A DNA stretch of 64,000 bases from Echinostoma caproni (GCA_900618425.1 UZAN01039591.1:8261-72260); one strand, 5' to 3'; counted from the stretch's first letter, positions 34,301 to 48,889 are shown. The notes: generated by a model from the sequence alone, not told the origin. A program made the numbers and translations.

Positions 34301-35650
34301 CGGGAGAATGGAATATTCTGAAAAGAGGAAACGATTTCATGGGTGGTGACATAGAAAGTTTTGAAACTATGGCTATATTGGGTTCATGAGATGAGCTTAA
34401 ATTTCTGTGAACAATAATTGCTGAAAAATGTTCGGTCACCGATGCCGTATAAGTAGGGTTGTTAAAAGAAGTGCTGGAAGAAAGAATTTTCCTACGAACG
34501 GAAAATCAACTTAGACAGTGCAGGAAAACAAAGCAAAACTCTAATCACATCAGTGCAACCGTTGGCTGTCATTAGCTATGTGAATCCACTGATTGTAACA
34601 GGGATCAAATACGAGACATCACAGACTAATTTGCAGCTTGATACGCGTCTGACAGCCGGATTGTTTATCTGACTGTTCCTCACTGTCCGTAATCAAAAAT
34701 TGTACATTACAGCACAAAACGGTGGCCGACGCAGAACTCATAGATGATACATGGGAATGTGCAACAACACCAAAGCCAAGAAAATACTTCGTTAGTCACT
34801 TAGAGTTTTAGGAAAGTCACATACGGCTTTCATATTGTTATATTTTGGATCGACGTGATTGAAATGCAGATAAGTCACGATGCAATGGATGTGTGAAATT
34901 CAACTATGTCAAAAGTTTGTCGACTGTTCACTGACATCTATGTAATGAACGAATTGCAGTTCTCTGAGGGTGTAAACGAGGGTTAGTGAGACAGGATTTG
35001 GGGCAACTGATCTATGTATTAACGTCTGGAAGTGCTTATTGAACACAAAGGAAGATAACAGGAAGCAATGGAGTAAAGTGAGTAGCACAAGCTGTTGAAA
35101 AATGAAATAACCTTTAGACTACTAATTGAACAGGAAAGTCTGAGTTTTTTTAATTTTAAAGTCCGTAAACAAATGTTGTTTAGATCTTAAGAGATTCAAT
35201 ACAAGTGAGTGTGTTAAGGCGGTGGTGAAAATGGGATAATTGCCTATGCGTATCTTAAAGGGTTTGAGAAAAAAAGTTGCAGTCTTGCAATTTGCGATTT
35301 GTTTAACAATTTATCAGCAAACAGGAGACATTTAGCACGTTTACTGATGAATCGATGGATCATGTCTACCAGATGGAGTTAATATTATGCATGATATGTG
35401 TATATTTATAGTCCAAGTTGATTTCCCTAATGAATTTAGGGTGTTACACGAAAAATACGCATTGACATATTTCATATCTATTATTGCTTATTTACTGTGC
35501 TGAGCATTTTGTTTGCAGAAGTTTCATGACTAACCGAGGAGTTCTCATCCTTGCTTGGGAAGTCATCTGGAATATTACCGTTATGGAATTTTTATTTTCG
35601 TGTCATCACTGAGTTGATTGTATAAATACGCTCACATTTGGTCTAATTAA
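31370..35650. other. No supported gene
   Basis: AT-rich DNA with a 7-N gap (32863-32869). Two minus-strand frames, 33211-32909 and 32756-32343, have a signal-peptide-like start and a hydrophobic helix respectively, but are within chance length. A degraded tRNA-like stretch is possible at 33735-33825. Confidence 0.4.
32863..32869. other. Assembly gap of 7 N
   Basis: The N run is flanked on both sides by the same 9 bases, TCTACATTT. Confidence 0.99.
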
Positions 35651-35659
35651 GTTAATGAA

Positions 35660-36710
35660 AAATAGCGCACGAGACATTCAGTTTTGTGAACAGCATTCGG
35701 GAATGGAGCCTGATTGGTCGAATAATGCTCTCACTGGAAGTTTGTTCACCTTTCACCAGTGTTCAAATCAGCGAAACCATTGAATACCTTTGTACAAAGT
35801 CACAATGTAAAAATAGACCTTCCTTTGAAGGGCCTGAAACTACTGTCTTATTTTTACACACATCACGTCCAAGTTAGGTCCAAAGATCAGATTCATCGGC
35901 AAAACAATGTTTTGACCATGAAATTACCGCTAGAACCGCTGTTCGTTGATGTGTTTCGTGGTCAAACTCGTAAAAACCTATTCAGATCGTCCATTTCCGA
36001 TTGTGTTATACACATGAATTATGGATGATATTCTTTGCGCGATCACCAAGAAATCAGCAACAAACAAGCTACTCTGCAAGTTCATAACTGCTCACGAGAG
36101 CTAATATTAACAAAGTGGCGTTTCTAGAAGACTGTTAGAGTCGTAGATAAAATGGCTTAGTGAAGTGATCAGTGCACAGAAAGGTGACTTTGAAGGGTAA
36201 ATTAATCCATTTTGTATCGCTCAAAGTGAAGAGAAATTTGATGGGCCGCATAGCAAACAGAGCAAGGAAGCTTCTTAGTGAGACCACAATTTTGGAGCAG
36301 ATGCTGTTATCACGAACTACTTTTAAACACAATGACTGTCCGGAACGAATGGTTAGTGGGATGAATCAGTGCAGTGGAGATACCGTGAAGAAATCTGAGG
36401 TTAGGAAGGAGCAGAGTTAAATTGCCTTGTAGTTCAACGGCGATACATCAACACAGGCATTAATTAGGAAACCATCCGCTGCTGCTAGTAAAACCCTTTA
36501 CGCAAAAAAGTTCAATGTTCCGTTCACTTCAAAGCCAATTGTGTTTATGAGTGAAGGAAGCAATGCTGGGTTGTCACGTCTCATTCTGTTTGCTCATTTT
36601 TATGTTCCTGTGGAACAGTTTAAATAGGCCGTAAGGTTTGGTTTTTACTCGAACAAATTTGTAAGCATCACTCAGAAGCGATTATTTCCCTCACTATTGC
36701 AGTGGTTTTA
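35660..36710 (+). mobile_element. Penelope-like retroelement fragment
   Basis: Plus-strand RT pieces in order: FVNSIREW then MLSLEVCSPFTSVQISETIE (RT motif A region; LDV expected), LPLKGLKLL and a degraded MGSPL region ending PLEPLFVDVF (motif B), IMDDILCAIT at 36018 (motif C, YxDD family), then RKVTLKGKLIHF and KVKRNLMGRIANRARKL (the post-RT region typical of Penelope), and a further weak segment to about 36700. The pieces lie in different frames with stops. No GIY-YIG domain was recognised. The copy is dead. Confidence 0.75.
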
Positions 36711-36719
36711 CACCTGGTT

Positions 36720-39700
36720 GAAACAAATCACTCTGCAAAAATGACCGAGGCATTCTGCCGCCTGTATAAGGTTATTGGTTGATTATGAAGTCAGTTTCAT
36801 TGTTAGAAGCTTACCACAACGAAAGCGGTAGAAATTCTTCCCCCCAATGCCCTGCTCTGCTTGACTAAAGATAAATTGTACAGGCGCTTAAGCTCCCCTG
36901 GTACACCTCGCGCCTACCCCTATTTCTCTTCTTGACGATGGTATGGCCTATGTGATCATGTATATTTCATAAATTTGGTCCGAAAACAAAATTAGACTCA
37001 AATAACCTATAAAGTCACCTTTCCCTTTCCCCAAGAACTTTTTATATTTTAGTACTGATATACGTATATGTAGTGATATTTATTGTAATGTATCGGTCNC
37101 TATTAACTGTCCTATATGAAACGTGCTCTGTGGGATTGTTTAGACAACACTGAGGTTTCTTTAACCTTCCATTACTGCATCACCAATCGTCAGCACATTC
37201 GAGAGTTCATGCTTCTATGAGGCATGTAATTAACACAAGCGACGAAATGAATGAATACTATAATGATTACTATTAGCACTATTGCCATATTCATTCTTAT
37301 GACAGCTTCAAAACGTTAAGCATTTGGAGGATGAGACCAATTTGTCGTGTGATTTATATGGATACCTGCATGCTTTCTGTAGGAATGTTCAAACTGAATT
37401 GATATAGNGAGGAATAATAATCTTTCAGAGAGCAGTCGGCTTTACTTAAGTGAATTTTATTAAAAATTCAGGTTCTTTTAGCGGAGGCAGATCTAACATA
37501 AGTGACGCAACTTCTGGTTCCTGAAGTCAAGTCTCGGAAGTTACTGTTACTGATACTGAACCGCAATAATTATCAGTACCGGAATAAAATCGATGTTGCA
37601 CAGGGCCAGATATGAAAGCAGGGGTTGCAAACGTCAGAGTGTAGGGCAATGATAAAATTGGATCACCCGGTAGTCAGTCGGGGCAGTTTTTTTTATTATC
37701 GTCCAACAACTAACGAACAGGGAATATGGCCAAAATGCCATTAGGTGTTTTGCAAAACAATGACATCCAAACAATGTGGTTGTTATGATCACGATGACTA
37801 ACTAATTCACAACGCAAATAGTTGTTTTGATATCAAAATCAGGGATGTTTGATGTAGGCAACTGCATACAATTATTATAAGATAAAACATTGGAATTTGG
37901 AAGCTCAGGTGCCTATATTTGTTCATTTGATGAGATGATCAAACGCAGTATTTTTATTTATATGGAATGAAACAATTCTCCGTTATCAGTCTCCGGTAAC
38001 AAAACCTGGTTGCCTGTAAATTCCGATCCTCGAGCAACTACTTATCGTCTGGATTACAAGTTGTGATGGAAATTGCACTATTCATGACGTAATAATTGCG
38101 GCAGTCAACATTCTTGCATTGCTCCAATGTTTCACCCCAACAACACTTCAGTTTCAAAACTGGTGAAGTGACCATGATTAAAGACAGCGTTATGCACGTA
38201 TGAATTGCAGTTATACTTGATAACTGGATTTATAAAAATGTATTTTTCAACTATCAAAGTTGTTTTGTGATGAATTACGGTATACCGTATTGAGCGGAAA
38301 TAAAGCGTTCTTCTTCTTCTTTATTTTCAATTGTAAGAGAAGATAGAAATTTCAATTTTTCGGTCTTTAAAATAATAATATCTACAAAAGAAAGCCAGAG
38401 ACAATTAATAATAGCAATTGAAAAAGGTAAAACTCGTTTCATGGAGCTAACTGCAAACAGTTACGCGCAAAAGGATACTGAAATAGTCGCTACTGTTTGG
38501 AAGAGAATGCCTATTGATTACAATCTCGTTTTCCCAGACGGTGCACTATTGTAATATCAGACGATGTCTGACAATTGCCGAAACGTCAGATTTGTGTTGA
38601 CAACAATGGTCTCCAGGTGATTATCATTCCAGTGTATAGCAACCTATAGTAAAATTCAGTTAGGAACGCGCTCAGAGATCCGATTACGTTACCGCTGTTA
38701 TAGATATTACGCAATAAAATAGAATCCACAGGGCATTCGAGAAACCCAAAAACCTCTTCCTATTTTACGGAGAGGTCAGAATTCTCCAGCAGTAACACAC
38801 GTGAAGTGAATTGGTTACAATGTTAAAAATGTGCCCCATTCGTGTACTTCAGAGCGATTGATGCACAAATCGAACGGATATGGTGCCTTTGGGTTTCAGG
38901 AATCATCGAAACATTTGTCCGTTCTATTGTATGTTTACTTCTTGCTGAAGAAATGATGATTAGTATGTTTGGGGTTAAATTATTTTCCGTGCTGAACTTA
39001 ACCGACATGATTCGCAAAATTCAGTTCTACTTTATGGGTTCTCAATGTACGCACGACACAACATGCTGCGGTTGTTAGTTAGTGTAACTTATTTGAAATA
39101 ATATACAGTAAACCGATAACATGATTTCCCATTTTGATAAACTCTGTGGTAATTAAGTTATAAAAATGCAGAACGCCATTCAGGATAGTACGTAAAACGA
39201 AGTATTTAAATCAAACGCTTATCGTTTAGGCGATAAAATGTGACATTTAGACCAGGAATGAATGAGCAACAATATTTAATAGACGAGTTGTATGTTTTAT
39301 ATATTGTTACTGTTGGCATAGATACAGAAAATCATATATTTAATTCTAAATAGTCCATATAAATTCACAGGAACTACGCTCTCAGCTCGCTGATTGCTCA
39401 CTTCAGTCACGCACGGGCTAATAAAACGTATTCACCATTGATGAACCTCGGTAAGTACGGAAAAAATGTGAGCTCCATTTGATGGCTACGATGTATCACT
39501 GCTAAATAGATTCTCATTATTCATTTGGGAAAAAAGCCGAAGCTGCTGCAGGTGAAATCAGCAGTTGTAGGCTCTCAGTGCCTGTGATATGCACGTGTAA
39601 TTTATAACGTGAACACGCAAGCCTTTGAGATAAAATGCGTTTGATGATCGGCTAACTCATTTCATCCAATGGAGTAATGATAGGTTGAGTGCTGTTTGCT

Positions 39701-42590
39701 CATGCCGTGATGGACTATGATGGATTCCGTTTGTGCCTCCAAAACCGTCAGCATGTATTGAAACCAACACTGTGCACACAACTGTCAGAAGATATTAATC
39801 AAGCATGTCAATCATCCGTAGAATGACGAAAACATTTTTTGTGAGACGGGACAAACGGGCGTGCAATTCATAGTCAGTTATCGAGATTACTCATAAACGG
39901 ATCGTCTTTGGAGTTAAATTTGTTCAAAGTACTGAGAAGCCTGTGCATGACTGACTGCAATTGACGCGGTTAAAGATGCGGACAAAAAAGGATAGCCTCA
40001 AAAATTCTAGGAGTCCCGGTGATTTTGACGGTCCATAGCGCACCGATAATCACGTTCGTGCTAGATGTGAAAAGAAGCAAAACATGTTCATTTTTAACTG
40101 AGCATAACAATGAAGTGCGTCATTTAATCCGAGAGTAGTGGTAGCTGGGATTGTTACGGAGAACAGTATACTGCGGTGAAAGTACCTTTACAAAATTATG
40201 CTCAAAATAAAAAGCAACTTTGAAGATGTTTAAGACTACCGTACGTCGTATTTACTTTCCAGGAGCTTTCACATCTAACGAATGGTTTATTTGTTTAATA
40301 AAAATAATTCAGAGTAAGAACCTTAAACCGACAGCTATTATGAAAGCTTATGACGTATTTAAGAACATCATCAACTATACATTCAAGTCATTTTAATCGA
40401 TATTTCGTTGTCAAATTTACTCGGTTGTGTTATGATGTTCCAAGTCAGCAATACGGCTTACGCTTCTGCGGTGGCTAGAGTAGCAAATTAGCGACCTGGG
40501 AACCTCAAAGTTGGAGTTTTCATGCGTATATCTAACTATGTGTCTGAAAATCGCTCGCCACGGACATGTAATGAATTGTCTTGCACGCTCTCAAATTATA
40601 GAGTCGACAGTTCCTTCCTGTCAGAAGAATGATTGTAAGAGAATCACTGGATGAAACAAAACCATTGACTTTATCAAAACGGATCAAATGCCAACTGTGA
40701 TCTAAATGAAATAGTATTTTCTGCGAGCGATCGAGACAACAAAACAATGGTCTCATTGGAGAGAGTTTTATGCAGACCTGTCATCAAACGTTTCATCCGT
40801 ATCCAGTAAACAACATGACCACCATATGATAGTCGGATAACTTTGTAAAACACGATTTCTCTAATGTCGGGTACTACTTTTATGTGCAAGCGTTTTAGTC
40901 ATACGAATTCAGTGTATTGCTCATCATTGAAAATACTTGAAAGCAACGCACAGATCCAGGATTCTGTTACTGGTAGTCTCCTGCGCATTTTCACCAAATA
41001 TATTGCCCACAAAACTGGCATTTAATAGAACGTGACAATTGTTTTTTCCCTCAATTACTTTCCTAACGAATATTTTCAATACACAATGGTCTAAACAGTG
41101 GATGCAAAAATGGTACACTTCATCACTGGCCGAAATCAACAAAGAGATATTTTGTTCAACTTTTCAATACAAGGGTATTAGGACGACGAACCAGAGGTAT
41201 CAACTTTACAGTTAGCCTGTCTGAGCCTTATCAGTTGGGGATTTTTGGTTACACAACGGTGCGGAAAGTGGAAATAAAAGAGACTCACGCCACGCAAGTG
41301 TACACTACACTTCCACTACAAGATCCTTAATAGAAGTTTGAATATTCGTTCTTTTTCAACAACCAAGTTTAATGAAGCCTCGTCTCTGCTGGATACTAAT
41401 GCGTCAAAACCCACCACCGCAGTTAAAGTGAAAAGCAACAATCACAGTAGCAACTTGGTAGCATAGACGTATTTGTTAAGTAGTCTTTTGAATCGGATCA
41501 GGAAATCTACGAGATGAAAAACGATTGTTGGTTGAGTTCTACTTTCTAGCATGAAGTATGTTTGACACAGTCTCGTTATACCATTGGCTGAAGTTAATTA
41601 TTGGTTAAATCGTATGTCTGTTAGAGATAATAAGTGAGCTACAGGAGTCTTTGAAATGTCTAATTGTTTCGTAAACACTTCTTCAAACGGGATAAAATTA
41701 AACAGGACTCCACGAGACTCATTTGAAATAAATTATATTTTCTAATGGTTACCAGCAGGTACTGAATTGTTGATGGAAAATTCCAAGTTTTCCAATCCAT
41801 TTCCGACGGGTGGCATATGGGTTACGAATAGTAAAATCTGCTTGGTTTATCCACTGCCTTTGACATCCTTAAAAACGTTTAGGGGTCCGTTGGGAATGGG
41901 ATGCCTAGAGCTATGGTTAAAATTGCCTGCCAATCTTCATAAAGATACGAAATTTTCCGATTCATTTCCCATTCCACATTGCGAAAGACTAAGAGGAAGT
42001 TTATTGCACAAACATTTATCATTGGTGTGACCTTTCGTTGCGTAAGTGCGCCTGACCTAACCGGTGTGTTTACCCCGGGGTTTCACGGCACGAACATTTA
42101 GTATACGCAGGGCTTTGGCACACTCACGCGGGTTTCAAGGAATAACATCGCTGACTTCTTGGCAGTTTGAGACGCGTTGGAAGTAACATAAGTTTGAAGG
42201 TTTCGAGAAACTACGAAATGCTGGATGAAATGCTCAGCGTCTTACAACCAAGTTGTATAAACACTTGAGTGCATATTAGCACCTAAAGTATAGAGTTGAT
42301 GGTATTATTCATGAAGTCAACGGTCAGACAACAAACTTTGACATGATCGGTGGTATTTAACCATAAACTAGTAAATGTCTGATGCACTAACTGGGTACAA
42401 CGGGATTCCGCGCAGCAGAATGGTGCAATGTAATATTTGAACAAGTTAACGGAAAACGGGATGAAGCAACTGTTTGATAACAGTGATTTACATAGCTGAT
42501 TTAGTCGTGAATGAAATAAACAAAGCGTGAACTGAAAAGCCATGAAGCACTGGGTATCTATTCTGTCTGATTGGGTTTCATCAGCTGTGG
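36720..42590. other. No supported gene
   Basis: AT-rich DNA with single undetermined bases at 37099 and 37408. A faint Ig-fold-like minus frame lies at 40674-40889. A frame at 41767-42030 has a short internal direct repeat (41779-41805 against 41945-41971). Neither is supported as a gene. Confidence 0.4.
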
Positions 42591-42594
42591 GACT

Positions 42595-42840
42595 TCATCC
42601 AACTGGATATCGAACCGGGAACCTCACAGGTAGAACAAAGCACAATACCCGATCGACCTCCGAGCAGCCAATAAGATGGGTTTTGCATTTTGTTCATACA
42701 CGATACAGCACCTTTTATCTTTGCTCTAACATGCAACTCTTATGTAACTCATAAAGCTTTCATATAAAACATAGTCCAGTTGGAATCTTTTCAGCCGAGT
42801 CATAAACCTGGAGGCTAGTACAAAAACGAGTTAGGTGAAA
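42595..42840 (-). repeat. tRNA-derived SINE, family 1, rearranged copy
   Basis: Minus-strand head: GGCTGCTCGGAGGTCGATCGG (A-box region) and CCCGGTTCGATATCC (B box). The body TTTTGCATTTTG...CACGATACAGCAC follows. The last block (42796-42835, GAGTCATAAACCTGGAGG on plus) is inverted relative to the 48.65-kb and 58.6-kb copies. Confidence 0.65.
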
Positions 42841-42849
42841 TGCTCACAA

Positions 42850-45800
42850 CTAACTGGCCTGTGCGGAACAAATATTGTTTCTCAGACGAGACAAAGCACT
42901 TTGTGCAACACCGTTGATCAGTTTGCACTAGACCTGGGCAATTGGAAATCAATCTTCAGCCACTCGAGTAAAATTACAAGAGACCACAGGAAGAAGGCAT
43001 TGCCAGAAAAAGTGCCTTGGCATTGAGTGATCATCAATGAAACACAGATAAACAGAATATTGTTATCACTTGGGCTGTATAACAAAACTAAAAGATCCAT
43101 ACGCACAAGAAGGAACTGAATGGACAACTTGAATCTTCATGTCACCTTAACCAACCTCGATGACAACAGCTCTGGCTGCTGAATGTCATGAGTAAGTATT
43201 TGCCGTTGGGCATTTTATGACAGTTCACGCGCTCTCAAGCTTGAGTTATTTGCATCAAAATTAATGAAAATGTCACCACTTTTTGTCGTCGCGAGATATC
43301 TAACTTACATTTGTCTCAAGAGTATATACTTCATGCAAACAACAGCCTCAAAAAGAACCTACGGGAGGGCACGTGCCGAATTGTTGTGGGGATTCATTGG
43401 CCCTCAAAAATCAAAATAAATGAAATGACGTCGAATAATATTTGTCAATCGGCGATGAACAACATTAGTCAAAGAGTGACGTTTGGAGAAAGTTTTACTC
43501 ACCTTTCAGATAGTGACCTTATTTTGATTGTACAAGGAATATACAACCACTACTTTTTTCAGTAGTATAAGATTGAATGTTGGGTAAATGTTCCAATGAT
43601 TCAATTTACTGCGTCACATGTATCACCTTTGAAGCTGCTAGAAAAGTGCAAACTGATATTCTCACAACACCAGAAAGCTCAAAATGGATTTATCATACAG
43701 CAATGTGTTTTCTTTGAAGATGCATATCCGTGAATAAGAACGAAATAAATTATGGACAGCTAATGCAAACAGACTTGGTCAAAGTATTGTTATAATTACT
43801 GATGAGTTAGTGTTCAAATTTTATGACATTATTTACTCGTTGAAGTAGAGAATAATTGAAAACATTGTTCGTCTCAATTTTGTCGGAAGAACGATATGGA
43901 TGTTGATGTTTGAATAAGTCCACTCCTAATGCGGTCATCGCAAACGTCCATCAACGTAATTTAGCCTCCCCCGAAGAAAAAATAAAACAAGATTTCTGCA
44001 GAACTTCCGAGTCAACACTAATGTCAACAGTGATTGTCTGCATCAAAAATTGTTTATTTGTCTGCCACCAACCACCCAAATTGTCTATCGTGAATAATAA
44101 AGAAGGCGCCAATACCACGTATAAATAAAGCAACACTACTCGTTGGAAAAGTACAACGTAATAATAGCTAAGGATTTGAAAAACAAAATGGATGCAACAA
44201 CATTATTAGAGGAACTTACCATAGTAACTGTCATTCAATCATCAAAACATCTGGTTGCATACTATACGGAGACATTCAAAATTATACAACAGCTTTGCAG
44301 GTGTATGTGAAATGGTACTGATTTAAGCAACATTATATTGTTGAATGACGAAAACGGAAAATCGGTTTGCTTAAAACCTTCGAAATACTGTTGTACATAT
44401 TTCTGAAAGAACGCATAATCTTTGTTTTATGCACTGCTTTACTATCCCATTACATGACATAAATCAACTCATCTGACGTTTGAACACAATTCCTCAAAGT
44501 AAAGGAAATACATGGGATGATTATATTATCTTTCATCCTATCTCCTCGATATCCAAATGGGTCATGAAACTTCCCAGGTATTACTCAATCATCTTTATGG
44601 TCCATCTATAATTTGCACTTGTTTACCTTACATAATTTTCATTTGAATTAATTTGCTACTATTGATCAATTTTTTCATGAACAAAAACTGATTGGTTTAT
44701 TAAGCTGTCTTGAGGGTAGGCAGGATTTTATTTGTACACGTTGGCAACATTCATGTTAGACCCCATTACTCTTTCCCTCCAACGTTTTGGGTTAGTTTAC
44801 ATTGTTAGGCACCATGATTGAGGTATTCTTATTTAACTGATTTTACTGTTACTATGGCACAGGTAAATTTTATCGTCTGTTATGTTATGTATGTATATAT
44901 GTTATTTGTACTCAATTAAGAGCTGGATATGAAGCTAAACAGAAGCAATTCATTTTCAATGGTAATCTCCTTCAGTGCATTACCCAGAGAACTGTTTCAG
45001 CGGTCCTTTTAACATGTAATGAAATATCTTTTGCATTTTGAATAGCAAAATCACAGCTATAGCCTTGCTTTATTACATCCAAATATCACTTGATTCACAA
45101 ATACTACATTTAGNNNNNNNNNNNNNNNNNNNNNNNNNNNNNNNNNNNNNNNNNNNNNNNNNNNNNNNNNNNNNNNNNNNNNNNNNNNNNNNNNNNNNNN
45201 NNNNNNNNNNNNNNNNNNNNNNNNNNNNNNNNNNNNNNNNNNNNNNNNNNNNNNNNNNNNNNNNNNNNNNNNNNNNNNNNNNNNNNNNNNNNNNNNNNNN
45301 NNNNNNNNNNNNNNNNNNNNNNNNNNNNNNNNNNNNNNNNNNNNNNNNNNNNNNNNNNNNNNNNNNNNNNNNNNNNNNNNNNNNNNNNNNNNNNNNNNNN
45401 NNNNNNNNNNNNNNNNNNNNNNNNNNNNNNNNNNNNNNNNNNNNNNNNNNNNNNNNNNNNNNNNNNNNNNNNNNCCATAGTCTATTATTACGTGGTTATT
45501 ATCAAATTGTATTTATAAGTATGAATATAAAGGAGTAGAAGTAGAAGCTTTACAAGTGTAGAATTCGGTGTAAATGTGCGTATGAACGTCAATCATGAAT
45601 ATGAACAGCGTCCGTTCTGTGAACAAAGCGGCAAAACCGCACTGGCAATGATGATGTGATCAGTACATGTCTTTTGCTCAAAAAAGGTTTGCAAACCGCC
45701 TGAGCACCTCCTCATGCAAAGTTTAGTCAACGTTGCGGGGAGGGGGTTCAATTTAATCTCGGATAGACGTGTTCTTTAGTTTGGTAATTTGTAGTTCATT

Positions 45801-48640
45801 GCTCTTGATTTGTCAGTTTTGATGTTCAATTGTTCACATTTGTCATTTAAATGGGAGTTCTGGAATTGATCTTCACATTGAAAAGTAATCTATTTGATTT
45901 GTATCACTGTTCTACATTCGCGGACAACCCCAGTTATTAACATTTTTATTGGAAAAGCCTAAGTGACCCCAAAAATTGCCCATGAAGTTGTGTTTTTTCA
46001 GCCACTTAATGTTTGCCCTCAGTAAAATAAATTTTGTTCTGTATTTACTTTTGGTCACATATATTCTTTCCATTACTTTGAACAGTTTGGTGCATATGTT
46101 AACTGAACCGACTAAACGACTTTTAGGTTTTCGGATTACGTCGAATGTTAGAAACAACTGTAGTGCATTTTGCTTATCAGTCAACTGATCCCTTCCGTTA
46201 ATTATGCCGCATTTTACCGCTGATTTTTAGTGTAACTCAATGAGGTTAATTCGAATTCAAAGTTTATTCTGCTGAACAAATGGGAATGCATGTGAGTTTG
46301 GAGAAAAACCTATAGTGTGTATTGAATAAACTAAGCTATCATCAGCTACAATATTCGATGATATCCCAAATAATACATTCATGAGCACTTTATACAAGCC
46401 GTTTACCTTGGCAGAGAGTTTTTTTTAACTGATTTCCATAGGAAAGAACAAATTATTGTACAATTAAAATCATTGGTTCGAATTCGGATTTTTGAGTGCA
46501 ACTTTATTTTTCGTCAATTGGGAATATTGAATGCTGCTGTAGAATGTAATAACATGGATTAGTAAAGGCCATTTGCTTTTCACGGTTGCATGTGCCATAG
46601 TGAAAGGTTCTTTAGTCAATTCAGACATGCGATGTTTCGACAAGTTCCTAGAGAATGGATTTACTAACTTGAAATATGCAAGTGTTCCTTCGGTTTCATT
46701 ATGGATCGCAACTAATGCCCACTTCGTCTACATTCCATGGACCTGACCTTAGAATGCGCACGGTGATATGTGAAGGTGTGATGCTATTCATAGTGATGAT
46801 AAAATAAAAATATCCATATTTCATTGATAGTCTGACTTTCGGGAAATGAATAACAGTCAAATATGGAAATGCCAGGACGCAAAAAAGTTGGTGGTAGTGG
46901 TGGTGAAATTTGGAAACGAGTTCAGGAGTATTTCTCTGGGAAACTATGCCGCTAAAACAATTCTCTTATTTCTCGTTTGATTTGCACTATTTTCCTCTTT
47001 TAGTTTTACGTTTCGGGGATGCAAGTGTTTTCTCTCCTTTTCTGGACAGTATCATCAAGTCATTTACAGAGTCGTTTTGCCTAGTGAGCTTAGTTATTTT
47101 GAGCTAGGCTAAATTAGACAACAAATGTAGCAACGGTGATTGTATTTTTTCTAAAATAATTAATAAAGTACAACACTGAAGGAAGTTTGCGTGAAAAAAG
47201 CTCTTTTAACCCACCTCTTGCTGCTCTAAATGAGCAAGGTCTTGTTTGAAGAGAAAATGTAACCGATTGTTATAATTGTTATAATAATTTATTACATTAC
47301 CACAACTTGTTTGTGTTGTTTATATATTTCATTTTTATTCAAGGTAAATGAATTTTTCTACTTAGTCGGCCAATGAAATTTATGCACATTCATCTCAATA
47401 GACGTTACGTAGACGTACATACAGAAATTATATTCACTGAATATTTTTTTCTTTTATTCACTGCGTTGTACTTTTAGTAACGTTATTTTGTCTGTGAAAC
47501 TTCATCAAATATGAAAACAAGCACGACTTCAAACTGCTGCTATTTATATATACAACCGTCTTTTGCGTGTAAGTTCATTTATAATTCAGGCATGCGTTTT
47601 CAATACCCGTTTAGCATTCAATACCATGAATATATGTTGTGGCATTGCTATGGCTGCTATGATTGCAACGCACAGTATACAAATCAGTGTTTGGTCTTTC
47701 GTATCAATAGACTGGCGCTAAAATGGTAAACAACCGATAAGTTTTATAACTAAATACTAGTGAACGCTGTCGTGTTTAATCGCATTATGTGTATATGCGA
47801 CCAACTAGCATGTTTACCTAAATAACATAAAAGTAAGGGTTGTTAGTCGTGATGTGTTTCCAGTAACTATGTCTAGATTTGTGTGCAGAATTTCACTGTT
47901 TACTGACGTGTAACTGGGACATATTAAAATTGATGTTTATTTAAAATTTAGCAGCTCATTTATCTCCTAAATCGGAAGTAAAATTTATTTCCACATAAAT
48001 TAAAGAAAATGATTTGATAATTCGGTTGAGTTTTCACTGTTCTATGATTGAAGGATAACTAGGGCACGGTTTTGTTTAGTGTTAAGTACTAGTGAATGTA
48101 CATTTGGTGATTGCTTGTAGTGCAGGGAAGCGCCAGCTGTCATCATGATTAATTAGTGGTAAATGAACGACTCTAAACTTGAGAACAAATAATTGCAGAA
48201 TTGTAACTGTTATTGATTAATAAATGGATGCATAAAACCATGAATTTTTTGCTGAGGTTCAGATGAACCTATCACAGTATCAGCGTTGAAAATATCCAAA
48301 AATGCTGTCCAAGCTGGACGACATGTGCAATTTAAAAGTGTATTGCAATAGTGCAGAAAACCAGACTGATCAGAATGATGACCAGTTGGTTGGGAAAAAT
48401 GGTGGGTGAGACACAGCGCTCTGAAAAAGTGAATTTTCCTCATTTTACTGCCCTTGACAAACGTTAGTGGAATACCTCAAAAAAGGGTATTTGAATCTTA
48501 CAAAACGTCTATGCGATGTTGTCATACTAATATGATAGTTTGGAAAATTCCCATTACAACATTTAGGACAAATTCATAGGGAGAATTGGTCGTGTGTAGA
48601 TCAAATGAAGCGTAAACCAAAAACCTAGGAATCAAATTGG
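42850..48640. other. No supported gene
   Basis: AT-rich DNA including the 361-base gap. Short open frames only; none has a recognised domain. Confidence 0.45.
45114..45474. other. Assembly gap of 361 N
   Basis: A run of undetermined bases. Apparent open frames through it are meaningless. Confidence 0.99.
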
Positions 48641-48650
48641 ATCTCATTAG

Positions 48651-48880
48651 CCTACCTAGGGGATCGAACCCAAGACCTCACAGATAGTCCGCAAGGATGC
48701 TACCCACTCGACCACCGCGCAGCCTGACAGACCCATGCTCATTTTCCATTAGTACGATATAGCACAATTCATTTTTGTGATCTTGGGGCGCCCATCGCAG
48801 CTCGTTCATCTTAGCACTAGCCTCCGAAGTTATGACTCGCTTGGAACCTCTCACAACCTGACTAGTAAAAACAAACGCGA
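48651..48880 (-). repeat. tRNA-derived SINE, family 1, best copy
   Basis: On the minus strand the head reads GCTGCGCGGTGGTCGAGTGG, then GTAGCATCC, then GTGAGGTCTTGGG joined to TTCGATCCCC. The A box (TGGTCGAGTGG) and B box (GGTTCGATCC) are close to canonical. The body reads, on plus, CATTTTCC...GATATAGCACAATTC...CAGCTCGTTCATCTTAG...GTTATGACTCG...CACAACCTGACTAGT, shared with the 58.6-kb copy. Confidence 0.75.
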
Positions 48881-48889
48881 TTTGTCGAA

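Noticed and set aside
45038..45538. Long open frame across the gap
   Set aside because: It consists almost entirely of undetermined bases.
48651..48724. Possible functional tRNA gene on minus
   Set aside because: A and B boxes are present, but the arms do not close into a cloverleaf and the same head recurs with a shared body, so it is a SINE.
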